A stretch of DNA of 40,404 nucleotides. Source: Actinomycetota bacterium. GTDB taxonomy: Bacteria > Actinomycetota > Actinomycetes > Actinomycetales > Kineosporiaceae. Location: contig JACRAB010000265.1 in assembly GCA_016213575.1 (NCBI GenBank), positions 1 through 40,404 of the forward strand, read 5' to 3'. A program made the translations under genes and the position numbers. The notes under the pieces are model-generated. The model saw only the letters and a program-made list of their open reading frames with translations. It searched no databases and was not told where the DNA came from. This document shows positions 8,824 through 16,683 of this stretch, in pieces (within the stretch, counting starts at the first letter, position 1; every line of letters starts with the position of its first letter).

Positions 8824-10497
8824 GTGGCGCACGTGGTGAAGCAGCTCGCGGAGATCCTCCTCGACGGGGGCCTCGTCGACGAGGCCCAGCTCGCCGCCGC
8901 GTACGACGTCCACCAGCGTGAGGGGCGCAGCCTCGGGCGCGTCCTCGTCGAGCACGGCGTCCTCTCCGAGGCCCAGCTCGTCGCGGCGCTCGCCCACCAG
9001 ATCGGGCTGCCCTTCGTCGACCTCACCGACTACAACGTCGACGGGTCGGCCGTCGCGCTCGTGCCCGCCGCGGTCTGCCGGCGGCACGCCGTCCTGCCGA
9101 TCGGCTACGAGGACGGCAAGCTGCTGCTCGCGATGGCGGACCCGGGCAACGTCTTCGCCCTCGACGACGTCCGCTCGATGACCGGCTGGGAGCCGCGCCC
9201 GGTCGTCGCGACCCGGGACGACCTGCTCGCCGCCGTCGACCGGCTCTGCCGGGCGGAGGCCGACCTCGACGACCTCGGCAGCAGCTTCGCCGTCGAGGAG
9301 GAGGACGACCTCGGCCGCCTCAAGGAGGTGGTCGAGGAGGCGCCGATCGTCAAGTACGTCAACCTCCTCATCACCCAGGCGATCCAGGACCGGGCCTCCG
9401 ACATCCACATCGAGCCCGGCGAGCACGAGCTGCGGGTGCGGTACCGGATCGACGGCGTCCTCCACGACGTCATGCGCTCGCCGCGGTCGATCCAGTCCGG
9501 CGTCATCTCGCGCCTGAAGATCATGGCCGACATCGACATCTCCGAGCGCCCGATCCCGCAGGACGGCCGGCTCTCGGTCTCCACCGGCGGCCAGAAGATC
9601 GACCTGCGCGTCGCGACCCTGCCCACGGTGTGGGGCGAGAAGGTCGTCATGCGCATCCTCGACAACTCCACGGCCCGGCTGGCGCTGTCCGACCTCGGCT
9701 TCACCGACGAGAACTTCACCCGCTACTCGGCGAGCTTCACCAAGCCCTACGGGATGATCCTCGTGACCGGCCCGACCGGCTCCGGGAAGTCGACGACGCT
9801 CTACGCGACGCTCAACCTCGTGGCCCGGCCGGAGATCAACGTCATCACCGTCGAGGACCCGGTTGAGTACCGGCTGCCCGGCATCAACCAGGTGCAGGTG
9901 AACACGAAGGCCGGCCTGACGTTCGCGGCGGCCCTGCGGTCGATCCTGCGCTCGGACCCGGACGTCGTCCTCGTCGGGGAGATCCGCGACCACGAGACGG
10001 CGCAGATCGCCGTCGAGGCCGCCCTCACCGGGCACCTCGTGCTCTCGACGCTCCACACGAACGACGCGCCGTCGGCGATCACCCGGCTCACCGAGATGGG
10101 CATCGAGCCGTTCCTCGTCGGGTCCGCGCTCGACTGCGTGCTCGCCCAGCGGCTCGCGCGGCGGCTCTGCGTGAAGTGCAAGGAGCCCTACGAGCCGACG
10201 CCCGAGGAGCTCCTCGCCGCCCGCTACCCGTGGATCCCCGGCCAGGAGGTGCCCACGCTGCACCGGGCCGCCGGCTGCCCGGCGTGCGCGCGCACCGGCT
10301 ACAAGGGCCGCCTCGCGCTCCACGAGGTCATGGCGGTCACCGAGGACGTCGAGCGGCTCGCCGTGCAGCGGGCGTCGTCGACCGACATCGGGAGCGTCGC
10401 CGGCCGGGAGGGGATGCGCCGGCTGCGCGAGGACGGGATGGCCAAGGTGCGGGACGGCGTGACCTCCATCGAGGAGATCCTCCGCGTCGTCGCCTAG
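8824..10497 (+). CDS. pilB: Type IV pilus assembly ATPase PilB (GspE family)
   Basis: Hexameric ATPase that drives pilus extension at the cytoplasmic face of the membrane. The 557 residues comprise an N-terminal MshEN/GspE-N domain (about 1-150), a linker, then the ATPase. Walker A GPTGSGKST is at 316-324; the Asp box shows DRASDIHIEP, the Walker B is DPDVVLVGEIRD and the His box is GHLVLSTLHTND. A zinc-binding tetracysteine, CVKC and CPAC, distinguishes it from retraction ATPases. GTG 8824 has GGAG 11 nt upstream; GTG 8833 and 8836 are less likely. It is the first gene of the pilus locus and is preceded by the sigma-28-like motif. MshEN domains bind c-di-GMP in some relatives; I did not confirm the required residues here. 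Confidence 0.95.
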   Translation: MAHVVKQLAEILLDGGLVDEAQLAAAYDVHQREGRSLGRVLVEHGVLSEAQLVAALAHQIGLPFVDLTDYNVDGSAVALVPAAVCRRHAVLPIGYEDGKLLLAMADPGNVFALDDVRSMTGWEPRPVVATRDDLLAAVDRLCRAEADLDDLGSSFAVEEEDDLGRLKEVVEEAPIVKYVNLLITQAIQDRASDIHIEPGEHELRVRYRIDGVLHDVMRSPRSIQSGVISRLKIMADIDISERPIPQDGRLSVSTGGQKIDLRVATLPTVWGEKVVMRILDNSTARLALSDLGFTDENFTRYSASFTKPYGMILVTGPTGSGKSTTLYATLNLVARPEINVITVEDPVEYRLPGINQVQVNTKAGLTFAAALRSILRSDPDVVLVGEIRDHETAQIAVEAALTGHLVLSTLHTNDAPSAITRLTEMGIEPFLVGSALDCVLAQRLARRLCVKCKEPYEPTPEELLAARYPWIPGQEVPTLHRAAGCPACARTGYKGRLALHEVMAVTEDVERLAVQRASSTDIGSVAGREGMRRLREDGMAKVRDGVTSIEEILRVVA

Positions 10498-10526
10498 GGC
10501 CCGGCGGGCTTCCCGCGGGGCTCCGG

Positions 10527-10554
10527 ACCCGGACGGCGGCACCCGGACGGCGGC
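10527..10554 (+). repeat. 14-bp tandem duplication between pilB and pilT
   Basis: ACCCGGACGGCGGC occurs twice head to tail (10527-10540 and 10541-10554), immediately upstream of the pilT promoter motif. Confidence 0.8.
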
Positions 10555-10561
10555 ATCCGCG

Positions 10562-10588
10562 CTCAAGCGCGGGAGCCGGACGGCCGAT
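10562..10588 (+). promoter_or_regulatory. Sigma-28-like promoter before pilT
   Basis: CTCAAG (10562-10567), 15 nt, GCCGAT (10583-10588). The predicted transcript would start near 10595, about 37 nt before the pilT GTG. Spacing and both elements are the same as in the pilB copy, apart from one base in the first element. Confidence 0.7.
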
Positions 10589-10631
10589 CGACAGACGAGC
10601 ACGAGTCCAGGGCGCGCGAGGGAGACCATCG

Positions 10632-11990
10632 GTGGAGCAGCAGGGACAGCCGGGCGGGCCGCCGAGGGCCGCCGAGCCGTACGTTCCGGAGCGGTTCGCC
10701 CTCGCCGACCCGGTGCAGCCCGCCGTCCCGGTGCAGCAGCCGGTCCAGCCCGTCGGCGTCCAGCCGGTCCAGCCGGTCCAGCCCGTCGCCGTCCAGCCGG
10801 CCGTCCAGCCCGTCGCCCAGGCGACCGCGCCGCGCCCGCCCGAGCCGCGGGTCGCCGCGGCCGCGGAGGCCGCCTCGGGCGACGCCTACCGGCGGGCGAC
10901 GACCGAGCAGGGCGTCGGCGAGGGCGACCTCGACCTCGGCATGGTGCTCGGCCGCGCGCTCGACATCGGCGCCTCCGACGTCCACCTCTCCGCGGGCGCC
11001 CCGCCCGTCGTCCGGGTCAACGGCGAGCTCGCCGGGCTCGACGAGCTCGGGCCGCTGTCGTCGCAGGTGATCCAGCGGGTCGTCTACGCGATCCTCACGC
11101 AGAAGCAGCGCGAGCGGTTCGAGACCGAGCTCGAGCTCGACTTCGCGTACGCGCTGCCGGGGCGGGCGAGGTTCCGGGTCAACGTGTACCGCCAGCGCGA
11201 GTCGGTCGGGGCCGCCTTCCGGCAGATCCCCTTCGAGATCAAGACCCTCGAGGACCTCGGCGTCCCGCCGGCCGTGAGCAACTTCGCCGGCCTGCCGCGC
11301 GGCATGGTCCTCGTCACCGGGCCGACCGGCTCCGGCAAGTCGACGACGCTCGCCGCGCTCGTCGACCTCGCGAACCGGACCCGCCGCGACCACATCATGA
11401 CCGTCGAGGACCCCATCGAGTTCCTCCACCGGCACAAGGCCTGCCTGGTCAACCAGCGCGAGGTCGGCGAGGACACGCACTCGTTCTCGCAGGCCCTCAA
11501 GCACGTCCTGCGGCAGGACCCCGACATCATCCTCGTCGGCGAGATGCGGGACCTGGAGACGATCTCCGTGGCCCTCACCGCGGCCGAGACCGGTCACCTC
11601 GTCTTCGCGACCCTCCACACGCAGGACGCCGCGCAGACGATCGACCGCGTCATCGACGTCTTCCCGCCGTACCAGCAGACCCAGGTCCGCACCCAGCTCG
11701 CCGGTGCGATCCAGGGCGTCGTGTGCCAGACGCTCTGCAAGACGGCCGACGGCCGCGGCCGGGTCGTCGCGACCGAGGTCATGGTCGCCACCCCGGCCAT
11801 CCGCAACCTCATCCGCGAGGGCAAGACCCACCAGATCTACTCGGCGATGCAGGCCGGGGCCCAGTTCGGCATGCACACGCTCGACCAGCACCTCGCCGAC
11901 CTCGTCCGGACCCGGCGCATCACGTACGAGCACGGCCTCGAGAAGGCCCACCACGTCGAGGACTACACCCGCCTCACCGGCCGGGCCTGA
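10632..11990 (+). CDS. pilT: Type IV pilus retraction ATPase PilT with Pro/Gln/Val-rich N-terminal extension
   Basis: ATPase that depolymerises the pilus and powers twitching. From residue 99 it matches PilT: GASDVHLS, Walker A GPTGSGKST at 230-238, HRHKACLVNQREVG, Walker B DPDIILVGEMRD, His box HLVFATLHT, and the PilT-typical AIRNLIREGKTHQIYS and GMHTLDQHL near the C-terminus. No tetracysteine is present, unlike pilB. GTG 10632 (452 aa) follows a GGGAG site and a sigma-28-like promoter. The frame stays open far upstream but lies inside pilB there. The first 98 residues are unusual: residues 27-64 are built of repeated VQP units. This extension is absent from canonical PilT (about 350 aa). 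Confidence 0.95.
   Translation: MEQQGQPGGPPRAAEPYVPERFALADPVQPAVPVQQPVQPVGVQPVQPVQPVAVQPAVQPVAQATAPRPPEPRVAAAAEAASGDAYRRATTEQGVGEGDLDLGMVLGRALDIGASDVHLSAGAPPVVRVNGELAGLDELGPLSSQVIQRVVYAILTQKQRERFETELELDFAYALPGRARFRVNVYRQRESVGAAFRQIPFEIKTLEDLGVPPAVSNFAGLPRGMVLVTGPTGSGKSTTLAALVDLANRTRRDHIMTVEDPIEFLHRHKACLVNQREVGEDTHSFSQALKHVLRQDPDIILVGEMRDLETISVALTAAETGHLVFATLHTQDAAQTIDRVIDVFPPYQQTQVRTQLAGAIQGVVCQTLCKTADGRGRVVATEVMVATPAIRNLIREGKTHQIYSAMQAGAQFGMHTLDQHLADLVRTRRITYEHGLEKAHHVEDYTRLTGRA
10710..10823 (+). repeat. In-frame VQP-type repeat tract in pilT
   Basis: Irregular 9-bp and 18-bp units of the type GTCCAGCCGGTCCAGCC encode repeated V-Q-P triplets (residues 27-64 of PilT). Such tracts can change length by slippage. 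Confidence 0.75.
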
Positions 11991-12010
11991 GCCGACCTAG
12001 GGAGACGCAC

Positions 12011-13234
12011 ATGGCGACGGCGACGAAGACCTTCGACTACTCGGTCCGCGACCGCAAGGGCCAGCTCGTCAGCGGGCGCCTCGACGCGCCCACCGAGGCG
12101 GCGCTCGTGCAGAAGCTGCGGGGCATGGGCTACGCCCCGGTCAGCATCCGGGAGTCCAACGCGGGCATGAACAAGGAGCTGACCCTGCCGGGCGGCAACC
12201 GGGTCACGCTCAAGGACCTCGCGGTCATGAGCCGGCAGTTCGCGACGATGATCAACTCGGGGCTCTCGCTCCTGCGGGCGCTCGCGATCCTGTCCGAGCA
12301 GACCGAGAGCAAGCCGCTCGCCAAGACCCTCGGCGAGGTCCGCAACGCCGTCGAGACCGGCCAGTCGCTGTCGTCGGCGCTCGGCAAGCACCCCAAGGTC
12401 TTCCCGCCGCTCATGGTGAACATGACGCGCGCCGGCGAGGTCGGCGGCTTCCTCGACGCCGTCCTGCTCCAGATCGCGGCGAACTTCGAGGCCGAGGTCA
12501 AGCTGCGCAGCAAGATCAAGTCGGCGATGACCTACCCGGTCGTCGTCTTCGTCATCGCGATCATCGCCGTCGTCGGCATGCTCCTGTTCATCGTGCCGAT
12601 CTTCGCGAAGATGTTCTCCGACCTCGGCGGCACGCTGCCCGCGCCGACCCGCGTGCTCGTGTTCCTCTCGGCCGCGATGCGCTGGGCCGCACCGATCCTG
12701 CTCGTCCTCGGCATCGTCGGCGCCGTCGTCTGGTCCAAGGTCAAGCACGAGGACCGGGTCCGCTCCGTCGTCGACCCGATCAAGCTCAAGGTGCCGGTCT
12801 TCGGCTCGCTCTTCCAGAAGGTCGCCATCAGCCGGTTCAGCCGCAACCTCGGCACGATGCTCTCCTCGGGCGTGCCGATCCTGCAGAGCCTGGAGATCGT
12901 CGGCGACACGAGCGGCAACATCGTCATCCGCAACGCGGCCCGGGACGTCGAGGAGAGCGTGCGCCGCGGCGAGTCGCTCGCCGGGCCGCTCTCGGAGCAC
13001 AAGGTCTTCCCGCCGATGGTCGTGCAGATGCTCGCCGTCGGCGAGGACACCGGCGCGATGGACACGATGCTCCACAAGATCTCGGACTTCTACGACCAGG
13101 AGGTCGAGGCGACGACCGAGGCCCTCACGAGCCTCATCGAGCCCATCATGATCGCCGTCCTCGGCGGCATCGTCGGCGCGATGATCATCGCCCTCTACAT
13201 GCCGATCTTCTCGGTGTTCGACCTCATCCAGTAG
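12011..13234 (+). CDS. pilC: Type IV pilus inner-membrane platform protein PilC (GspF family)
   Basis: Integral membrane platform that couples the PilB/PilT motors to the growing pilus. The 407 aa hold two GspF domains: about residues 75-200, ending in a membrane segment (VVVFVIAIIAVVGMLLFIVPIF), and about 280-400, ending in MIAVLGGIVGAMIIALYMPIF. A central hydrophobic segment (WAAPILLVLGIVGAVVW) lies between. ATG 12011 is 20 nt after pilT with AGGGAG upstream, so it is probably on the pilT transcript. The stop codon falls in the first unit of a 12-bp tandem repeat; see the repeat entry. Confidence 0.95.
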   Translation: MATATKTFDYSVRDRKGQLVSGRLDAPTEAALVQKLRGMGYAPVSIRESNAGMNKELTLPGGNRVTLKDLAVMSRQFATMINSGLSLLRALAILSEQTESKPLAKTLGEVRNAVETGQSLSSALGKHPKVFPPLMVNMTRAGEVGGFLDAVLLQIAANFEAEVKLRSKIKSAMTYPVVVFVIAIIAVVGMLLFIVPIFAKMFSDLGGTLPAPTRVLVFLSAAMRWAAPILLVLGIVGAVVWSKVKHEDRVRSVVDPIKLKVPVFGSLFQKVAISRFSRNLGTMLSSGVPILQSLEIVGDTSGNIVIRNAARDVEESVRRGESLAGPLSEHKVFPPMVVQMLAVGEDTGAMDTMLHKISDFYDQEVEATTEALTSLIEPIMIAVLGGIVGAMIIALYMPIFSVFDLIQ

Positions 13235-13282
13235 CTCATCCAGCAGCTCATCCAGCAGCTCATCCAGCAGCCCATCCAGGAG
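13223..13282 (+). repeat. Five 12-bp tandem units over the pilC stop codon
   Basis: CTCATCCAGTAG (13223-13234), three exact CTCATCCAGCAG units (13235-13270) and a diverged CCCATCCAGGAG (13271-13282). The first unit supplies the pilC stop (TAG in place of CAG). The last unit supplies part of the ribosome binding site of the next gene (GGAGGAGG). Confidence 0.9.
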
Positions 13283-13290
13283 GAGGACCG

Positions 13291-13752
13291 GTGACCCGCG
13301 CCCTTCGGGCCGCCCGGAGGACGGCGGAGCGCCCCGGCGACGAGGGCTTCACGCTCGTGGAGCTGCTCGTCGTCATGCTCGTCATCGGCATCCTCGCGGC
13401 CATCGCGATCCCGGTCATCGCCGACCAGCGGCAGAAGGCCCGGGACGCCTCGACCCGCTCCGACGTGAACCGGCTCGGCAAGCGCGTCGTCGAGCACTGG
13501 CTCGGGGCGACGGCGCCGCCGACCGTCGTCATCACCGCGGGCCGCTTCGTCGTGGCCGGGGACGACCTCGGCAAGACCAGCCCCGGCGTCGTCGTCGCGG
13601 GCGCCGACCCGGCGACCGTCGACACGACGGGCTGGACGGCGTCCGCCTGGTGCCTGGCGCTGACGCACCCCGACGGCTCGCTCGCCGGCGTCCGGTTCTC
13701 CGCCCAGCAGGGGCTCGAGAGCGGCGTCTGCTCGAGCCCGACCGCGCCCTGA
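13291..13752 (+). CDS. Type IV pilin (first of two adjacent pilin genes)
   Basis: Prepilin of 153 aa. The class III signal peptide ends at G19, followed by FTLVELLVVMLVIGILAAI with F at +1 and Glu at +5 of the mature protein. The hydrophobic N-helix (about 20-42) is the polymerisation domain. The globular part ends with two cysteines, in TASAWCLAL and QQGLESGVC, which likely close a D-region disulfide as in many pilins. GTG 13291 has GGAGGAGG upstream. The protein resembles the product of the next gene in overall plan and C-terminal motif, so one probably arose by duplication. It is likely transcribed with pilT and pilC, and so may be a less abundant subunit. Confidence 0.9.
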   Translation: MTRALRAARRTAERPGDEGFTLVELLVVMLVIGILAAIAIPVIADQRQKARDASTRSDVNRLGKRVVEHWLGATAPPTVVITAGRFVVAGDDLGKTSPGVVVAGADPATVDTTGWTASAWCLALTHPDGSLAGVRFSAQQGLESGVCSSPTAP

Positions 13753-13840
13753 GCGCGGGCCGCGGAGGACCGACGTCCCTGCGGCCTGGGCCGTCCGGGT
13801 GAACCGGCCACCCGAACGCAGCACCGGCCGGCCGGGGAAC

Positions 13841-13866
13841 CTCAAGAACCACCGTGGGGCGCCGAT
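13841..13866 (+). promoter_or_regulatory. Sigma-28-like promoter before the second pilin gene
   Basis: CTCAAG (13841-13846), 14 nt, GCCGAT (13861-13866). The predicted transcript starts near 13873, which supports ATG 13940 as the pilin start. Confidence 0.65.
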
Positions 13867-13939
13867 GCAGGACCGTCATCGTCAACCATCGCGGCGACCG
13901 CCCTCCGGCGGACGCCGAGCCTCGAGAAGGGCCCAGCGC

Positions 13940-14410
13940 ATGCTTGCTCGCATCCGCAAGTCCGTCGACGAGAAGGACTCGGGCTTCACGCTCATCGAGC
14001 TCCTCGTCGTCATGATCATCATCGGCATCCTCGCCGCGATCGCCATCCCCGTCTTCCTCTCGCAGCGGGCCAAGGCGCGCGACACCGCGGTCAAGGCCGA
14101 CGTGTCCACGCTCGGCAAGGAGATCGCGACCTACTTCGTCGACAACACCACGGCCCCCGCGGTGACGCTGACCTCGGGCCGCTACACGGTCGCCGGCTCC
14201 GACGCCGGCAAGGCGAGCAGCGGCGTCGCCGTCGTCACCACCTTCGGTGCGACCGCGACCGCCACCGGCGCCACGGCCACGACGACCGGCTGGACCGCGG
14301 CCGCGTGGTGCATCGCGCTCAACGACACGAACGGCAGCACGAAGACCTTCAAGTACTCGGCGCAGAACGGCCTCGAGTCGGGTCAGTGCGGCACGGCCAC
14401 CACGCCGTGA
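13940..14410 (+). CDS. pilA: Type IV pilin, probable major subunit
   Basis: Prepilin of 156 aa. From ATG 13940 the leader is 15 residues (MLARIRKSVDEKDSG), then FTLIELLVVMIIIGILAAIAI with Glu at +5. Upstream in-frame starts (GTG 13799, ATG 13865) would give an unusually long leader and lie before or on the promoter; AAGGG lies 8 nt before 13940. The globular domain has a Thr/Ala-rich stretch (TATATGATATTT) and two cysteines (AAAWCIAL, GLESGQC). Its own promoter, followed by a strong hairpin right after the gene, is the arrangement expected for the abundant major pilin; that role is inferred. Confidence 0.9.
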   Translation: MLARIRKSVDEKDSGFTLIELLVVMIIIGILAAIAIPVFLSQRAKARDTAVKADVSTLGKEIATYFVDNTTAPAVTLTSGRYTVAGSDAGKASSGVAVVTTFGATATATGATATTTGWTAAAWCIALNDTNGSTKTFKYSAQNGLESGQCGTATTP

Positions 14411-14450
14411 CCTCGGTCCGGTGACCTCGCGGCCCTGGCGGTCGCAGACC

Positions 14451-14495
14451 ACGCCTCAGGGGCGGCTCCCGCAGGGGGAGCCGCCCCTGAGGCGT
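14451..14495 (+). terminator. Perfect 20-bp hairpin after the major pilin gene
   Basis: Arms 14451-14470 and 14476-14495 are fully complementary (ACGCCTCAGGGGCGGCTCCC and its reverse complement) with a 5-nt loop, 41 nt after the pilin stop. No T-run follows, which is common for actinobacterial terminators. It could end or attenuate the pilin transcript and also protect its 3' end. Confidence 0.8.
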
Positions 14496-14606
14496 TGCGG
14501 CGCAACGGATCTCGCGCGCGCCCCGGCGTCGGTCGCCCGTCCGTCGCCGTCCGTCACGACGCACCCGGACGGCGGGAGGCCGGCCGGGCGCACCCCGGTG
14601 ACCGGC

Positions 14607-14633
14607 CTCAAGGGACCGCCCGGTCCGGTCGAT
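14607..14633 (+). promoter_or_regulatory. Sigma-28-like promoter before the minor pilin genes
   Basis: CTCAAG (14607-14612), 15 nt, GTCGAT (14628-14633); one mismatch (T for C) to the -10 element of the other copies. It lies after the hairpin and about 71 nt before ATG 14705. Confidence 0.55.
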
Positions 14634-14704
14634 GACGCAGCGGGGACGGCGCGGGCGCAGCACCGTCGCGTCCCGACCGCACGACAGTCCACGAGGGGGA
14701 GCAC

Positions 14705-15967
14705 ATGCCGCGACGAGGCCGGCCGGACGGCGGGTTCACGCTCGCCGAGGTCCTCGTCGCCATGAGCGTGTTCAGCATCCTCGTGACGGTGGCCCTCGGT
14801 CTCGTGCTGCGGACGACGGGCCTGCTCGCCTCCAACGACCGCCGGGTCGTCGCCGCGAACCTCGCCGACCGCCAGATCGAGTCGGCGCGCTCGCAGCGCG
14901 CCGTCGACATCCCGGACGGCCTCACGACCCGCACCGAGACCGTCGGCGGCGTGACGTACACCGTCAAGCAGACGGCCACCTACGTCCCGTCCGACGCCAC
15001 GTCGAGCGTCTGCACCGCGAGCGGCGCCGGGCTGGCGTACAAGCTCGTGACGGTCACCGTGACGTGGCCCGGGATGGGGCAGGTCAAGGCGGTCCGGGCC
15101 GACACCCTCAAGGCGGTCGGCATCGGCACCGACGGCCTCGACTCGGCGTCGGGGTCGGTCGCGGTGTCGGTCGTCGGGGCGAGCGGGGCCGCCGTCTCCG
15201 ACGTCGTCGTGACGCTCTCCCCGGGCGGGGCGGCGACGACGACCGGCGAGGACGGCTGCGCCGTCTTCACGAGCCTGGCCCCGGGCGCGTACACCGCGGC
15301 CGTCGACGCCGGTGGCTACGTCGGGACGACGAACGCGCAGGCGAGCACGCTGACCAGCCTCGGCGTCTCGGCGGGGACGATCGCCCGCGGCACGCTGCTC
15401 TACGACACCGCGCGCTCGGCCCGGCTCGTGCTCGGCGGGCCGACGGGCTTCACCGCCCCGGCCGGGCTGCGGACGGTGCTGCGCAGCAGCTACGTCTCCG
15501 AGACGGCCTACCCGGTCTGCACCGGTGCGGCCGTCGGCTGCGTGACGGCGCTGCCGGGCAGCGCCGAGCACCTCTTCCCGACCGTGTACGACGTCTGGGC
15601 CGGGACGTGCGCCGACGTGAAGGCGATCAGCGGCGCCGTGGCGACGGTCGACCTCTCGCCGGCGTCCGCCGACGGCACGACCGTCACGGTCGCGACCGGC
15701 TCGGTCCTCGTCGACGTCCGCAGCCTGCTCGGCACGAGCCTGGCCGGCCGGGTCGTCACGGCGACGCACGCCGCGGACGCCGCCGGGCTGGGGCAGCGCT
15801 GCACGACCGGCGAGACCTTCACGCTCCCCGCGACGACCGGCGGCGGGACCGGCGTCCTGCTGCCCGCCGGGACCTGGACGTTCACCGTGGCGAACGGCGT
15901 CGCCCCGGTCACGGCGTCGCTCGACACGTCCGGCCCGAAGACCGTCGTGCTGACGGTGACCGCGTGA
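14705..15967 (+). CDS. Large minor pilin (PilV-like) with a carboxypeptidase-regulatory-like insert
   Basis: 420-aa prepilin-like protein. The leader MPRRGRPDGG is cut after G10, followed by FTLAEVLVAMSVFSILVTVA with Glu at +5. Residues 50-140 look like a pilin beta domain. Residues 149-207 (SGSVAVSVVGASG, AVSDVVVTLSPGG, FTSLAPGAYTAAVDAGGYV) match the pattern of carboxypeptidase-regulatory/Cna-B-like beta sandwiches, and a second beta-rich region fills the rest. GAGGGGGAG precedes ATG 14705. A minor pilin with a large exposed module would fit at the pilus tip, possibly as an adhesin; this is inference. The next gene overlaps its stop by 4 nt. Confidence 0.85.
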   Translation: MPRRGRPDGGFTLAEVLVAMSVFSILVTVALGLVLRTTGLLASNDRRVVAANLADRQIESARSQRAVDIPDGLTTRTETVGGVTYTVKQTATYVPSDATSSVCTASGAGLAYKLVTVTVTWPGMGQVKAVRADTLKAVGIGTDGLDSASGSVAVSVVGASGAAVSDVVVTLSPGGAATTTGEDGCAVFTSLAPGAYTAAVDAGGYVGTTNAQASTLTSLGVSAGTIARGTLLYDTARSARLVLGGPTGFTAPAGLRTVLRSSYVSETAYPVCTGAAVGCVTALPGSAEHLFPTVYDVWAGTCADVKAISGAVATVDLSPASADGTTVTVATGSVLVDVRSLLGTSLAGRVVTATHAADAAGLGQRCTTGETFTLPATTGGGTGVLLPAGTWTFTVANGVAPVTASLDTSGPKTVVLTVTA

Positions 15968-16680
15968 TCCGCCGCATCGCCCGCCGGCTCACGGGCCGAG
16001 CGGGACGCCGCGGCGACGCCGGGGTCTCCGTCGTCGAGCTCGCCGTCACGGCGGCGGTCGGGTCCGTCGTCCTCGTGGGCGTCGCCACCGTCGCGATCGG
16101 CACGATGAACGCCTCCCGCTCGGTCGCCGTCCGGGTGGGGACGTCGGCCGACACCCGGGTCGTCGGCGAGGCCGTCAGCCGCAGCCTGCGGACCGCCGTG
16201 CGGCCGAAGGGTCAGTCCGCCGCCGTCGTCCAGGGCACCGCGACGTCGGTGACGTTCTACGCGCTGCTCAACCGGTCCGGCACCCCGCAGAGCACGGACA
16301 CCGTGGCCTCGCTCGTCGAGCTCGGCTGGGACGGGACCTGCGTGACGCGCCGGATCACCCCGGGCGTCGCGGTGACCGCCCCGGCGGTGACCGGCCCGTT
16401 CTGGACCTGGACGCCGTCCGGCACCCCGGTCTGCCTGGCCCGGACGACGACCCCGCCGGCGTACCGCTACTACGCGACCGCCGTCCTCGCCCAGGGCGGG
16501 GTCGACACCACACCCGTCGCCCTGGTCTCCGGGGCGCTCGCGAGCACCGACCTGCGCGGCGTCCAGAGCATCGAGGTGGCCCTCACCGTGACCGACCCGA
16601 AGCACCCGGAGGTGCCCGGGGCGCCGCTGCTCACCCGGGTGACGCTGTCCAACGTCCTCACCGACTCCGGAGGGGTGTAG
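15964..16680 (+). CDS. Minor pilin (PilW-like)
   Basis: 238-aa prepilin-like protein. The leader is basic (residues 1-20, RRIARRLTGRAGRRGDAG), cut after G20, followed by VSVVELAVTAAVGSVVLVGV: Glu is at +5 although +1 is Val instead of Phe. The rest is a beta-rich globular domain with cysteines in TCVTRR and VCLARTT. GTG 15964 overlaps the preceding stop (GTGA), so translation is probably coupled. By position and size it is the PilW/GspJ-type subunit of the minor pilin set. Confidence 0.82.
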   Translation: MIRRIARRLTGRAGRRGDAGVSVVELAVTAAVGSVVLVGVATVAIGTMNASRSVAVRVGTSADTRVVGEAVSRSLRTAVRPKGQSAAVVQGTATSVTFYALLNRSGTPQSTDTVASLVELGWDGTCVTRRITPGVAVTAPAVTGPFWTWTPSGTPVCLARTTTPPAYRYYATAVLAQGGVDTTPVALVSGALASTDLRGVQSIEVALTVTDPKHPEVPGAPLLTRVTLSNVLTDSGGV

Positions 16681-16683
16681 CCG

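Noticed and set aside
9319-9347. CTCAAG ... GCCGAT inside pilB
   Set aside because: The gap between the boxes is 4 nt longer than in the other copies and it lies within coding sequence where both words are explained by codons.
13799-13939. Longer N-terminus for the second pilin (GTG 13799 or ATG 13865)
   Set aside because: It would start before or on the sigma-28-like promoter and give a prepilin leader of 40-62 residues, much longer than the 15 from ATG 13940.
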